Shown: positions 1 through 8,607 of the stretch, in pieces | Layout: each line of letters opens with the position of its first letter | Numbering within the stretch: position 1 is the first letter of the stretch | IMG/VR virus record: IMGVR_UViG_3300027733_000036 | Span: 1-64,000 of that record | DNA length: 64,000 bases | Origin: a virus | Reading direction: 5' to 3' (one strand) | Made by a program: the position numbers and the translations under genes | Notes under the pieces: model-generated | Database searches by the model: none | What the model was told of the DNA's origin: nothing | What the model saw: only the letters and a program-made list of their open reading frames with translations

Positions 1-148
1 TTAGGCAAGTCTACGTCTTTCCCAGACCTATACCCCTTTCCCCCTAGCTTTTCCCCTAGATTTTTTCCCCAAATATATATAGAGGTTTTGTCCTTATACA
101 TATATAAGGCTCCTTATGGTATCAAGTTAATAAAGTTTAAACTTTAGT
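1..148. other. Non-coding leader with T/C-rich repeats and a small hairpin
   Basis: No gene is visible here. Positions 31-70 hold T/C-rich direct repeats: TTTCCCC-type blocks recur four times, two of them followed by CTAG. An AT stretch follows, then a perfect 7-bp inverted repeat (92-98 with 103-109, loop CATA) that lacks a downstream T tract, so it is not a convincing terminator. The position directly before a likely small-terminase gene would suit a packaging-recognition or regulatory site, but this is inference. I found no strong sigma70 promoter. Confidence 0.4.
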
Positions 149-1462
149 TTGATTACTAGTAAGAAGTACTCTGTTTTGGCTCATTACAATGATATAAACA
201 AGGCTAATGGTAAGAAGCCTAGATCTTCCCACGACAACAGTGCAGGGCGTGGAGCCGATAATCTATATAAGAATGCGGCGCGGCTTTCTCAGCCTACTTA
301 TACTGGAACGTTATCTGGACAAGTTATTGACCCATACACCTTGGGGAACTCGTTAGAGTTTTCCCCTAAGGAAGACGGTATGCCTTTTGACTTACAGGCT
401 TTAGAGGATACTAACATTAGCGTAGCTGAGACAGCAAAGGGCCTTCCTACTAGGGAGATGTCTATCAGTGAGGATAAGTCCTTTACTAAGACTAGCCCCC
501 TGTTAAAGGACTCTAGTATGGTCTCTGGGAACCGTAATACTAATGGTCTTGGCGGCGTGGAGGCCAGTACACAAGTGCTACTTGATAGGGTGGGGGAGAT
601 ACTAGATAGTGACTTAGATTTACTAGAGAGGGCTGAGCCTCTTGATCAAAGTAGTGCTACGAGTATCAGTCTTAAGGAAGCTTTTCAGAGTGCCTTAGAC
701 GCCAGTGATCCTAATACTATAGATGTTAATGCTTTCTTCTCTAACAGTAGTCTTGGGACTTTTCTTGGTAGTGATCCTGACTTATATAAGGACTTACATA
801 TAACACCTCAGAGTGCTGCTAGAATGAGGTCGCACCTTGCTGCTGTTAAGCATGGTACTTATGCTAGTGTGCCCTTAATATGTAAAGGATATGAGAGTTG
901 CCCTATTCGCAGCTCATGCTGGTTTGCTGTTAAGAGAGACAATGGAAGTGTTGATCTTGCCTCTAGTAAATTCCCAGTACTGCAACCTTGCCCCGTAGAA
1001 GCAAGTATTCTCCAGGTTAAGGTTAAGCAATACTGTAGTGAGAACTTTAGAGATATGAATAATATTACTCCTAGTGTTATTAGCTTGGCGACTAAGCTTG
1101 CCGAACTGGATATCTATGAGATCCGGGTTAATATGCTATTAAGTCAAGGAGATAGCCTTGGCGAGGGTAGAGACTTGATGCAGGAGGCTGTACTAAGTAG
1201 CGACTTACACGGCAATCCTGTTAAGACTGCGATGAAGGAACATCCTGCTTTTGCGTTAAAGGAACGTTTCCAAAAGATGCGCAGTCAGCTAATGAAGGAA
1301 CTGTTAAGCACCCCAGAAGCCAAGTTAAATGCTAAGGCTAAGATGGAGTCTACTAAGGTTGAGAGTGTTAGTTCAACTATGACAAAAATGTCTGCTGCAT
1401 TAAGTAAGATTAATAGTCTAATAAGAGATAATAAAGATGATCCCTTTGACTATGATGAATAA
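149..1462 (+). CDS. Cys-motif protein, probable small terminase subunit
   Basis: 437 residues from a TTG start. An in-frame TAA at 131-133 limits upstream extension, there is no in-frame ATG nearby and no clear SD, so the start is uncertain (a second TTG lies at 176). The N-terminal 220 residues look disordered and Ser/Asp-rich. A cysteine cluster C245-x5-C251-x5-C257-x23-C281, with a PCPVE sequence, suggests a metal- or Fe-S-binding site. From about residue 350 the pattern HPAF-ALKERF-QKMRSQLMKEL-STPEAK resembles the C-terminal helix of P27-type small terminases (ER..K....L.x.L..TP.A+). In that role it would recognise phage DNA and load the large subunit encoded at 15408; the two are separated by 14 kb of virion genes. 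An uncharacterised DNA-binding protein is the alternative. Confidence 0.5.
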   Translation: MITSKKYSVLAHYNDINKANGKKPRSSHDNSAGRGADNLYKNAARLSQPTYTGTLSGQVIDPYTLGNSLEFSPKEDGMPFDLQALEDTNISVAETAKGLPTREMSISEDKSFTKTSPLLKDSSMVSGNRNTNGLGGVEASTQVLLDRVGEILDSDLDLLERAEPLDQSSATSISLKEAFQSALDASDPNTIDVNAFFSNSSLGTFLGSDPDLYKDLHITPQSAARMRSHLAAVKHGTYASVPLICKGYESCPIRSSCWFAVKRDNGSVDLASSKFPVLQPCPVEASILQVKVKQYCSENFRDMNNITPSVISLATKLAELDIYEIRVNMLLSQGDSLGEGRDLMQEAVLSSDLHGNPVKTAMKEHPAFALKERFQKMRSQLMKELLSTPEAKLNAKAKMESTKVESVSSTMTKMSAALSKINSLIRDNKDDPFDYDE

Positions 1463-1474
1463 GTAAGAAGATAG

Positions 1475-4400
1475 ATGGCCTCTGCATACACATTAAAAGA
1501 TTATCTTTTAAATCCAGATGCAGATCCTATAAAAGGAATCACTGCTTTGGCAGGCAAGTACAGAGGTAGTAACTATCTTTCTGAAGTTGATGCTAGTGCA
1601 CGTGGTACTTTTACTCTTGTTAAAAGTATTGCTAAAGGAACATTCAGATTTGGATCTGAGGTTGTTAAAGCGCTAAACGATAAGACTAATTTCAAGCAGT
1701 ACTTGATGACTGCTACAGATACTGCGATAGGCAAGGGCGCACAGTTAATTGGTGCTGCTCCTGGTAAAAACTTTATTAACTTTACAGAGACTGTACTTGC
1801 AGAAAAGACAGCATTATTTAAAGATGTAACTGCGAAATTAGCATCTTATGCTGCAGCAGGCCAAGGCGATACTTTTGGACAAATACTGAGTGGAGCTTCA
1901 AGTCAAGGCATTAGGGATTTAAAATTAAAACTTTCGGCAATGTCAGTCTTTAACTTTAAGACACCTGACATTATTAGAAATGCTATGATTGTGGACATTG
2001 AGACTGGTGGTCTTGGAAGAAATGCTCCAATACTTCAGCTTGCCATGATTGATATGGAAAATCTAAATCAGATCGACAAGTTAATTTCAACCCAAGAAGG
2101 TAGAACTTCGATTACTCGGATGTCACCTTCTGAGCAAATGGAAAAAGGATTTCTTGCTTTAGATATGATGCCTACTGCTTTGCTTACTGACACTGCAGCG
2201 GAGAATGCCGCAGGTGAAGCAAGAGAAAGAACATATAGAGTTGTTGAGCACACCCCTGAAAGCTTAGATAGTTTCAGAACACTCTTTGGAGGATGGGCAG
2301 AAAGTAAATATGATTTCCTTAAAAAGTTCTATGAAGAAAATGCAGGTGCTGATGGTGCCATAGATGATGAGAAGATTACAGGCATCTTTAAAAAACTAGA
2401 AGAGCAAGGGTTTGTTGAACTTGCAGACGGCCAGCGTATTTATAGCCAAAGAGAAGCTGCTAAGTGGTCTATGATATTTGCGAAGCAAGGAAGTGACAAT
2501 AATAAAGCATTAATTGCTGCAAATATGACCTTTGAATCCTTCAGACTTGGCAAACTTTGGGAATACTTTACCCAGAATGTTTCTGATAAAAGCAAATTAC
2601 CAAACAAGAATAAATTCTTTACCGCTATTGTTCCTTCTGTGGATGACGCAGGAGAAAGACAGATATCTGTTATTCGACCAGCAGATGACGGAATAGGAGC
2701 GCATGTCAGGGATTTCAAAGGCAATTACAATGTAGCAATGTTCCCAGAGGACCGTGTTCCTTTAAATCAAGATCCTGATATTATGAAAGCTTTCAGGACT
2801 GGACCAGAAGGAATTCAAGATCTATCAGAAATTAGACAAATGTTTGATGCATACTGGAAGTCACAGTATAAAAGAAACATTATGGATCCTACCAACTATC
2901 ACTATACACAAGGTGTGGATAGATTAAGAATGGAAGGGAAAACCAATGAAATGATTAGTCTTTTCCCAATGTGGGAAAAAAATATAGGACAAGGACTTCA
3001 TAACAAAGATCAGCTTGAACTTACTAAGATGTTATTTTCTGGTCTTATGCAAACTGGATATATTCCAACAGGGCCAGATGTATTTTCTGGTACAAAAATT
3101 GACTGGGCATCTAGGGCCTTCTATGGAGCAAAGGAAGAGCATTTAGCTTTGATGGACACAGTTCTTCAGGGAAAACTTTTAACAGATGCAAAACTGTATG
3201 AAACAGTTAAAGATGTCTATACCGTAAACCAAGGAAAAGAAACCGCGTCAATTGGTGGACAGATGAAGTCCCTTATTGCGGCAACAAGTATACTGTTTGA
3301 CAGCAAGAAAAGAGGATGGCTAAGTCTTACTTCATACTTGAAAGATACGGAACTTGAGCCTATAACAACAGATGCACAAGGTAGAGTTCTTTTTGATGTA
3401 GATGAAAGCAGTGCAAATCCTCTTCTTGCCAGATGGAATCAGGGAACAATAGGTGATGTAACAAAAAATTACAACATTGACAAGGAACTTCTTAGGATTC
3501 ATGAGACTGCTAATCTGGTATCTGGACAAGCATCTTTGTTTGATGCAAAAAAGGAATTAACTGTTGATGCTTTAAAATTGGACGAAGAAGGTAATCCTAT
3601 TATCAAAAGAGAATTGCCTTATCCAGATGAAAAGCCAGGAAAGGTTATTAAATTAGAAAACGCGGAAGGCATAGTAGATGAAGTTATAGTTAATAGGCCT
3701 ATGCCAGTTGCTGATTTGAGTGGTGAAATTCAATATCACACTGAACCAATCAATATTCAGACTGATGCCTACGAGCCATTTAACCTTGGAACTCGACAAG
3801 GCCAAGTCCGGCATGAAAAAGTTACAAAGGATGGAGCAACATACTCTTTCTTTAATAAGACGCATGACTATCATCTAGTAGACGATATGAAGAAAATGCA
3901 CGCAGACTTGATTGCAGGCGGTGCAAGTGCGGAAACAGCGCATAGGCGTGTTTTTGAACATATGGTTGGGCAGTATGCTGAGAGTGAAAGCATTGCGAGT
4001 AGGGGATTAACTCCAGAAAGTTTGATGGAAAGGTTTGAGACTTTAACAGGAAGACTTCGGGAACCAAATGGAAGTCTTGGACAGAAATTGACTGATGAAT
4101 TAAAGTTGAGATTTGATCAAGGTGATGGAGCTCTTACCCGGCAAATAATAGAACAGACTAAAGGAACTCTAGATCAAATTTTTAAGAATGTTTCCTCTAA
4201 GGGATATGGTCTGACTATAGGAGGTCTAGGTAGAGGACTACATGAATTGAGTAGTTCTTTAAGTGCTGTTAAATTTGCAAGACCTCAAAGTGTTGGTCAC
4301 TTTAAGGCGATGGCTAGCCTGACAATGCAAGGATTAGGAAAAATAAAACTACAGAGAGAAACCGCAGATAGGTTTCTTGCGAATGCTGTTTCTCCTGCGG

Positions 4401-5464
4401 GTGCGGGAGGAAAGATTGCGGTATCTGCGCTGAAAGACGCAAGTTGGTTTGTTTCTAATGTAGGAAGAACTGCTGGTGCTATAGGTGGAATAGTTGGTGC
4501 TGGGCTTGCTCTTGCAGCCGATTACATGATTGATCAACCTAGTTGGAAACCAACAACTGAAGCAATTTTAAAAAAGAGTGGTGATGAGAAACAAATCTTA
4601 GAAGGCGGTAACTATGCCGCTGGCGGAGATATTAAGAGTGCTTTGACTTCATACACTGCACCAATTGACAAAACAAATGATGCTGGTGTTGCACTCCAGG
4701 CAGTTGATGGTGCAAAGGTTGACTACGCGGTTGGTGACGGTGATACAGTTGAATTGATTAGCAAAGGCTTTCTTGGCATGGGCAGAAGAAAGCTAGGTAG
4801 TGTGCGCGTATCTGGCATTGACACCCCTGAAACAGCTCACGAAGGAGTAGGTACTGGGCCAGGAGAAATGGCATATGCTCAACCTGGTAAAAATTACTTA
4901 ACAAATGTTTTATCTGCAAGAACAGGATCTCAAGTTGTAGTTGGCGGAAGACAAACTTTTGGTCGTTCAGTTGGTCTTATAACAGACCAAGAAGGAACAA
5001 ACTATTCATATGAAATGGTTAAGCAGGGACTTGGTTCAGTTCTTTTTAGAGAAAAATCTACGGAAGATTTAGTTAGCCAAACAGCTTATATGCAAGCTGA
5101 ATACTCTGCAAAAAGCAAAGGCAAGGGCATGTGGAGTCAGCCTTTCTATTTTGGAGCTCAAAGCGGAATGGGTGGAGCTGAAAGAAAAGGATGGAATACT
5201 TTAAGTGCTTTTAGTTATAATCGTTTTCATTTTGATAAAAGCCCAGGCACATCTGAGTCTCAAATGATTGAAAGATATGATCAATCTCCAGAGTTAAATA
5301 GTATAAATAACTTAACCAGTTCTAGTTCTCAGCTCAACTCAATTACACCTATTACTTCTTCTGAGTCTGGTAATAGTAGAAAATTAATGATGGCAGAGAT
5401 GCAACAGGCTGCATTAATGGGCAGCATGCAAAGAAACCGAGGCCGTGGTAAGGAAAGACGATAA
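1475..5464 (+). CDS. Giant nuclease-bearing virion protein: DnaQ-like exonuclease plus SNase domain
   Basis: 1329 residues; ATG 13 nt after the previous stop with a weak AGAAG upstream. Residues ~170-400 begin with DIETGG (D174, E176), the Exo I motif of DEDD/DnaQ exonucleases, followed by a plausible Exo II (AANMTFESF, ~residue 350). An Exo III motif is not clear. Residues ~985-1015 form a Gly/Ala-rich membrane-like segment. Residues ~1080-1225 are a staphylococcal-nuclease domain: GDGDTVE (D1088, D1090), R1111 five residues before D1116, IDTPE with E1119, GR with R1164, and a terminal GKGMW. These match D21, R35, D40, E43 and R87 of SNase, so activity is likely. The tail is Ser/Asn-rich and ends in basic residues. 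Size, membrane segment and the neighbouring giants suggest a packaged or ejected protein that could cut host or competing DNA. That role is inference; the SNase assignment is firm. Confidence 0.7.
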   Translation: MASAYTLKDYLLNPDADPIKGITALAGKYRGSNYLSEVDASARGTFTLVKSIAKGTFRFGSEVVKALNDKTNFKQYLMTATDTAIGKGAQLIGAAPGKNFINFTETVLAEKTALFKDVTAKLASYAAAGQGDTFGQILSGASSQGIRDLKLKLSAMSVFNFKTPDIIRNAMIVDIETGGLGRNAPILQLAMIDMENLNQIDKLISTQEGRTSITRMSPSEQMEKGFLALDMMPTALLTDTAAENAAGEARERTYRVVEHTPESLDSFRTLFGGWAESKYDFLKKFYEENAGADGAIDDEKITGIFKKLEEQGFVELADGQRIYSQREAAKWSMIFAKQGSDNNKALIAANMTFESFRLGKLWEYFTQNVSDKSKLPNKNKFFTAIVPSVDDAGERQISVIRPADDGIGAHVRDFKGNYNVAMFPEDRVPLNQDPDIMKAFRTGPEGIQDLSEIRQMFDAYWKSQYKRNIMDPTNYHYTQGVDRLRMEGKTNEMISLFPMWEKNIGQGLHNKDQLELTKMLFSGLMQTGYIPTGPDVFSGTKIDWASRAFYGAKEEHLALMDTVLQGKLLTDAKLYETVKDVYTVNQGKETASIGGQMKSLIAATSILFDSKKRGWLSLTSYLKDTELEPITTDAQGRVLFDVDESSANPLLARWNQGTIGDVTKNYNIDKELLRIHETANLVSGQASLFDAKKELTVDALKLDEEGNPIIKRELPYPDEKPGKVIKLENAEGIVDEVIVNRPMPVADLSGEIQYHTEPINIQTDAYEPFNLGTRQGQVRHEKVTKDGATYSFFNKTHDYHLVDDMKKMHADLIAGGASAETAHRRVFEHMVGQYAESESIASRGLTPESLMERFETLTGRLREPNGSLGQKLTDELKLRFDQGDGALTRQIIEQTKGTLDQIFKNVSSKGYGLTIGGLGRGLHELSSSLSAVKFARPQSVGHFKAMASLTMQGLGKIKLQRETADRFLANAVSPAGAGGKIAVSALKDASWFVSNVGRTAGAIGGIVGAGLALAADYMIDQPSWKPTTEAILKKSGDEKQILEGGNYAAGGDIKSALTSYTAPIDKTNDAGVALQAVDGAKVDYAVGDGDTVELISKGFLGMGRRKLGSVRVSGIDTPETAHEGVGTGPGEMAYAQPGKNYLTNVLSARTGSQVVVGGRQTFGRSVGLITDQEGTNYSYEMVKQGLGSVLFREKSTEDLVSQTAYMQAEYSAKSKGKGMWSQPFYFGAQSGMGGAERKGWNTLSAFSYNRFHFDKSPGTSESQMIERYDQSPELNSINNLTSSSSQLNSITPITSSESGNSRKLMMAEMQQAALMGSMQRNRGRGKERR

Positions 5465-7689
5465 TGGCAAATTTTGTTACAGAAACATTGACATTCATTG
5501 GAGCATTGCTGTCTAGCACACGTGCAGCAAAACATGAAATTGGAAATACTCTTTATGAAGCTCTTCTAAAACAACAAGGAACAGCAGCTCTTGGCATAAA
5601 AGAAAGTTCTGGTTTTAAGAAATTTATAAATCAGAGAGTCCAAGAAGCTGCTAGCGCCAGTCCTACATTTAGTAAGAAAGGAGTGGCGGGCGGTTCGGCA
5701 ATTCTTGCAGGTACTGCGATAGGAGCATTTGCTGGCTTAGGAGCTTCAATCCTTTCAGGAGATCCAGGAAATCTTAGTACAACAATGACTGTTGGAGCAA
5801 CACTTGGTGCATTTGCAGGTCGACGTGCCGGAAGAATAGGCTCATTACTTGAGAAAGCTTTACCTAAAGGGGAAGACATAGCTCAAGACTTTGCAAAATT
5901 TTCTACTAATGAAGAAAAAATAGCAGCACAAGAAGCAAGTAAAGTAACTCCTCCTCGACAAATGGCAGAGCCTGCTCCACCTAGAAAGGTAATGGAGGAT
6001 GATCCAAGCAATTATAGTCCTGCACAAAAACGCGCAGTACAACAGTTTGAAGAGCAAGAGGCTGAGATTAGCAAACCTAAGCCACCGCCTGAAAAAGTAG
6101 ACGAAGCAGCATTATATGCAGACGATGTTGAGAGTGAAGGACAAAAAATTGCTGATATGAAGCGGCAAGAAAGAACCGCTCCTGAGACAGATCCAAAGAA
6201 GAGAAAAGAAAATAGGAAGGCATACCAAGAAGCAAAAAGAGAACAACAAGAGAGCAGAGAAACAACTCAGCAAGAGGAAAAAACACAAAAGTCAACTCAA
6301 AGAAAAACAGCTGCTGGTCAGACAATTGAGCAGGAAGCAGAGACTCAGACTGACTACAATGAACTAGGCCAAAAAGCAAATTCAATTGCAAGCCCAAATC
6401 AAGGTATGAATAAAGACTTTGGACCTTTAAGTAAACAAGGGACAGGAGCTAGTCATCTTGCAGACTTTGCAGCAGCACCAGTTATAGGTGCAGCGGTTGG
6501 TGGCGTCCAAGGGGCAATGGCATATGACAACTCAAAAGATCAAGAATTTCAAGGACTTAAGGCTACGGGTACTGCAAAGGCTTTTACTCAAGGAGCAATG
6601 AAGGGAGCGGCAGTAGGCGCAGTAGGTATTGCTGCAGTTAAAGGCGGACAAAGAATGTTTGGTGGCTCTGGCACTAAGTCGTTGACTAGTAGTTTTCTTC
6701 AAGGAATGAAAGTAGGAGACAGAGTTGAAAGTCAAGGATGGGCGGAAAGTTCACAGCTAGGTACAAGAGCTTTGAGTGAGACTGCTAATGAAAGTGGCTT
6801 AAAGGCAAGTCTTGACACAATGGAAGATGCAAGCCGTCAACGTACAGGTCTAGAAGAGCAAATTACGAAAGCTGGGGCTTACACTCCTGATAATGCAAGA
6901 GCATTCCACTCTCAGACAACAGACGACATATCAGGCATGTCTAAAAGTGAATCAAATCAAAGACTTAGAGATATGTCACCTGCAGATAAAACTCGATATA
7001 CTCAAGGTGGAGAATTAAATTCATTAGACAATAAAGTACAACAAAGCGCAAACGACTTTGTTAACTACAACACTGGTGCAGATTTAAATCAAAATCGGCC
7101 TGGTAAAACTATTTCAGAGCTTCCAAACTTAGCAGCATTCTATGGTGGCCAGGCAGCAGCCGGTGTACAGAAAAGCATGAGTGCAACGAGAAGTTTCTAC
7201 AAAGAAAACGTTGCACCTGAAGCAAAAGCGGAAAGTTCCTCATTTTTTCGCAGAAGAAATCCAAACTATCTGGGTATGGCAGATGAGACTGAAGCTTCAA
7301 TACTTGATGTGCCGCAGCATCATGGACCTGCAATGTCAGGTTTTAAAAGCGGTATGTCTGGTCTGGGTGGTGCTGCAGTCTTTGCGGGTGCCGCTGGTGT
7401 GGCTGCCTATACTGGAGCAATGAGCAGTGCAACAAATGGAGGCCTTGACCATCCAGCAAATGTACTGACAGGGGCAAGAGATAAATACATGAGTGCTCAA
7501 GCTCAGATGCAAGCCGATTCAAGTGAAAGAGTAAGAATGACAAACCCAGGAGCCATTGGCTTGAATGATATAGAAGAAAATTACTTTACAAATCCTTCTA
7601 TGAGCCCAACAAGAGGACGGCATACTCCGGGTAAGTATAACGACACTGGAAACCTTACACTAGCTCTTTCAGCTTTAAGAAGAGGTTAA
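5464..7689 (+). CDS. Glycine-zipper internal virion protein candidate
   Basis: 741 residues; its ATG overlaps the previous stop (TAATG), implying translational coupling. I recognise no enzyme domain. Gly/Ala-zipper hydrophobic stretches lie at ~residues 73-95, ~105-120, ~340-355, ~378-395 and ~635-655. The middle (~150-310) is highly charged, Gln/Glu/Lys-rich and probably coiled coil or disordered. A ~85-residue polar tail ends in LALSALRRG. Glycine zippers are common in proteins that insert into membranes or form pores, so a role in genome delivery or as an inner-capsid protein is plausible. The first ~20 residues (FVTETLTFIGALL) loosely resemble the N-terminus of the giant at 45301 (FLTSLGAIL), perhaps a shared targeting or assembly signal. 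Function is unknown; only the sequence class is supported. Confidence 0.55.
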   Translation: MANFVTETLTFIGALLSSTRAAKHEIGNTLYEALLKQQGTAALGIKESSGFKKFINQRVQEAASASPTFSKKGVAGGSAILAGTAIGAFAGLGASILSGDPGNLSTTMTVGATLGAFAGRRAGRIGSLLEKALPKGEDIAQDFAKFSTNEEKIAAQEASKVTPPRQMAEPAPPRKVMEDDPSNYSPAQKRAVQQFEEQEAEISKPKPPPEKVDEAALYADDVESEGQKIADMKRQERTAPETDPKKRKENRKAYQEAKREQQESRETTQQEEKTQKSTQRKTAAGQTIEQEAETQTDYNELGQKANSIASPNQGMNKDFGPLSKQGTGASHLADFAAAPVIGAAVGGVQGAMAYDNSKDQEFQGLKATGTAKAFTQGAMKGAAVGAVGIAAVKGGQRMFGGSGTKSLTSSFLQGMKVGDRVESQGWAESSQLGTRALSETANESGLKASLDTMEDASRQRTGLEEQITKAGAYTPDNARAFHSQTTDDISGMSKSESNQRLRDMSPADKTRYTQGGELNSLDNKVQQSANDFVNYNTGADLNQNRPGKTISELPNLAAFYGGQAAAGVQKSMSATRSFYKENVAPEAKAESSSFFRRRNPNYLGMADETEASILDVPQHHGPAMSGFKSGMSGLGGAAVFAGAAGVAAYTGAMSSATNGGLDHPANVLTGARDKYMSAQAQMQADSSERVRMTNPGAIGLNDIEENYFTNPSMSPTRGRHTPGKYNDTGNLTLALSALRRG

Positions 7690-7690
7690 G

Positions 7691-8596
7691 ATGGCAAGAA
7701 GATTTGAAACGCAAAGGCAGTGGATTAATGATAATTTCAACTCTCGTGCTAGCTTTATTGAAAATGAACTAGAACTTACAACAAAAGGATTGGCAGGAGC
7801 AATGTCTTCTGTCATTAATGATTGGGGTTTTAATCGTCGTATGGGCGCAGATGGTAGTCATTTTAATGCCCATTTTGGTAGAAGATGGTCAAGAAATGGA
7901 GGTTTTCGCCAAAATAATTATGTTGCTCCTGTAGTGCAACAAGGATCAGAAACAGTTTGGAGACGAGGTTTAAGTAAGAAAGAACTTTACACGGCCTGGG
8001 ACGATTATATTATGAATAGTCAAGGATTTGGAACTGGCACCAGACGAGTCGCTTATAGGGCCTTAGGTGGCAAAGGTTCTAGTGTAAATAAATTCCTTGC
8101 AATTGGTGGAGGTTTCTCAACAATACTTCCTCCTGCCGTATCTTTGTATTTTGCATCGCAAGATGCTATGGAAGGTTACAAGAAGGATGGAATTGTTGGT
8201 GGATTAATAGGGGCTGCAAAAGGTTATGTTAGTATGGCAATTGTTAATAGAATTATTGGCAGTGCTCTTATGAATCCTTTGCGGGCCACAGTAGCAGGTG
8301 GTTTACTTATTGGAGCAGGATATGCAGGCAATAGAGTTCTTGGTGTCTTGAATGATGGCAATGACTATTTAAAAATGGGAAAAATGAATTTAGTCAGTTG
8401 GAAGCGCGGACCAGGATCAGCCATGATTAGTTCTAATGCCCAAATGCAGAAACAAAGAAGTATAGCTGCAGTAGAAAACTCAAGATACTCTTCTATGAGA
8501 GGTCTAGGAAATGAGGCTTATATGGCTACTGCTCCAAGAGGTAGGTATGGAAACAATACTATACTAAGCAATACTCACTCTATGATTTCTTACTAA
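7691..8596 (+). CDS. Stand-alone copy of the shared C-terminal virion module
   Basis: 301 residues, ATG with GAGG upstream. From residue ~22 onward the whole protein is homologous to the C-termini of the next two genes. Shared blocks are ELELTTKGLAG, SSVINDWGFNRR, KELY-x-WDDYI, GSGTRR or GTGTRR with AYRALGGKGSS, SLYFA-x2-DA-x2-GY, GxIGxA and NRIIG-x-AL-NP. Two Gly/Ala-rich hydrophobic stretches (~residues 138-155 and 200-222) look membrane-active. The C-terminus shares the pattern LGNEAYM-x-(S/A)PR-x-RY ending MISY, as in the paralogues. It lacks the long N-terminal region of its neighbours, so it may be the minimal form of the module, possibly used for packaging, oligomerisation or membrane passage. 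No known family is recognised. Confidence 0.6.
   Translation: MARRFETQRQWINDNFNSRASFIENELELTTKGLAGAMSSVINDWGFNRRMGADGSHFNAHFGRRWSRNGGFRQNNYVAPVVQQGSETVWRRGLSKKELYTAWDDYIMNSQGFGTGTRRVAYRALGGKGSSVNKFLAIGGGFSTILPPAVSLYFASQDAMEGYKKDGIVGGLIGAAKGYVSMAIVNRIIGSALMNPLRATVAGGLLIGAGYAGNRVLGVLNDGNDYLKMGKMNLVSWKRGPGSAMISSNAQMQKQRSIAAVENSRYSSMRGLGNEAYMATAPRGRYGNNTILSNTHSMISY
7754..8596 (+). repeat. Shared C-terminal module, copy 1 (protein-level repeat)
   Basis: First of three diverged copies. The protein blocks are closely conserved, but third codon positions differ throughout when compared with 10978-11793 and 14573-15406. That points to an old duplication held under purifying selection rather than a recent one. 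Confidence 0.75.
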
Positions 8597-8607
8597 TAGG
8601 AGATTAG

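Noticed and set aside
92-109. Hairpin as a terminator
   Set aside because: The stem is AT-rich and short, and no T tract follows.
7181-7423. 80-codon + strand frame inside the 5464 gene
   Set aside because: Shadow frame without SD; the main frame is continuous and compositionally consistent.
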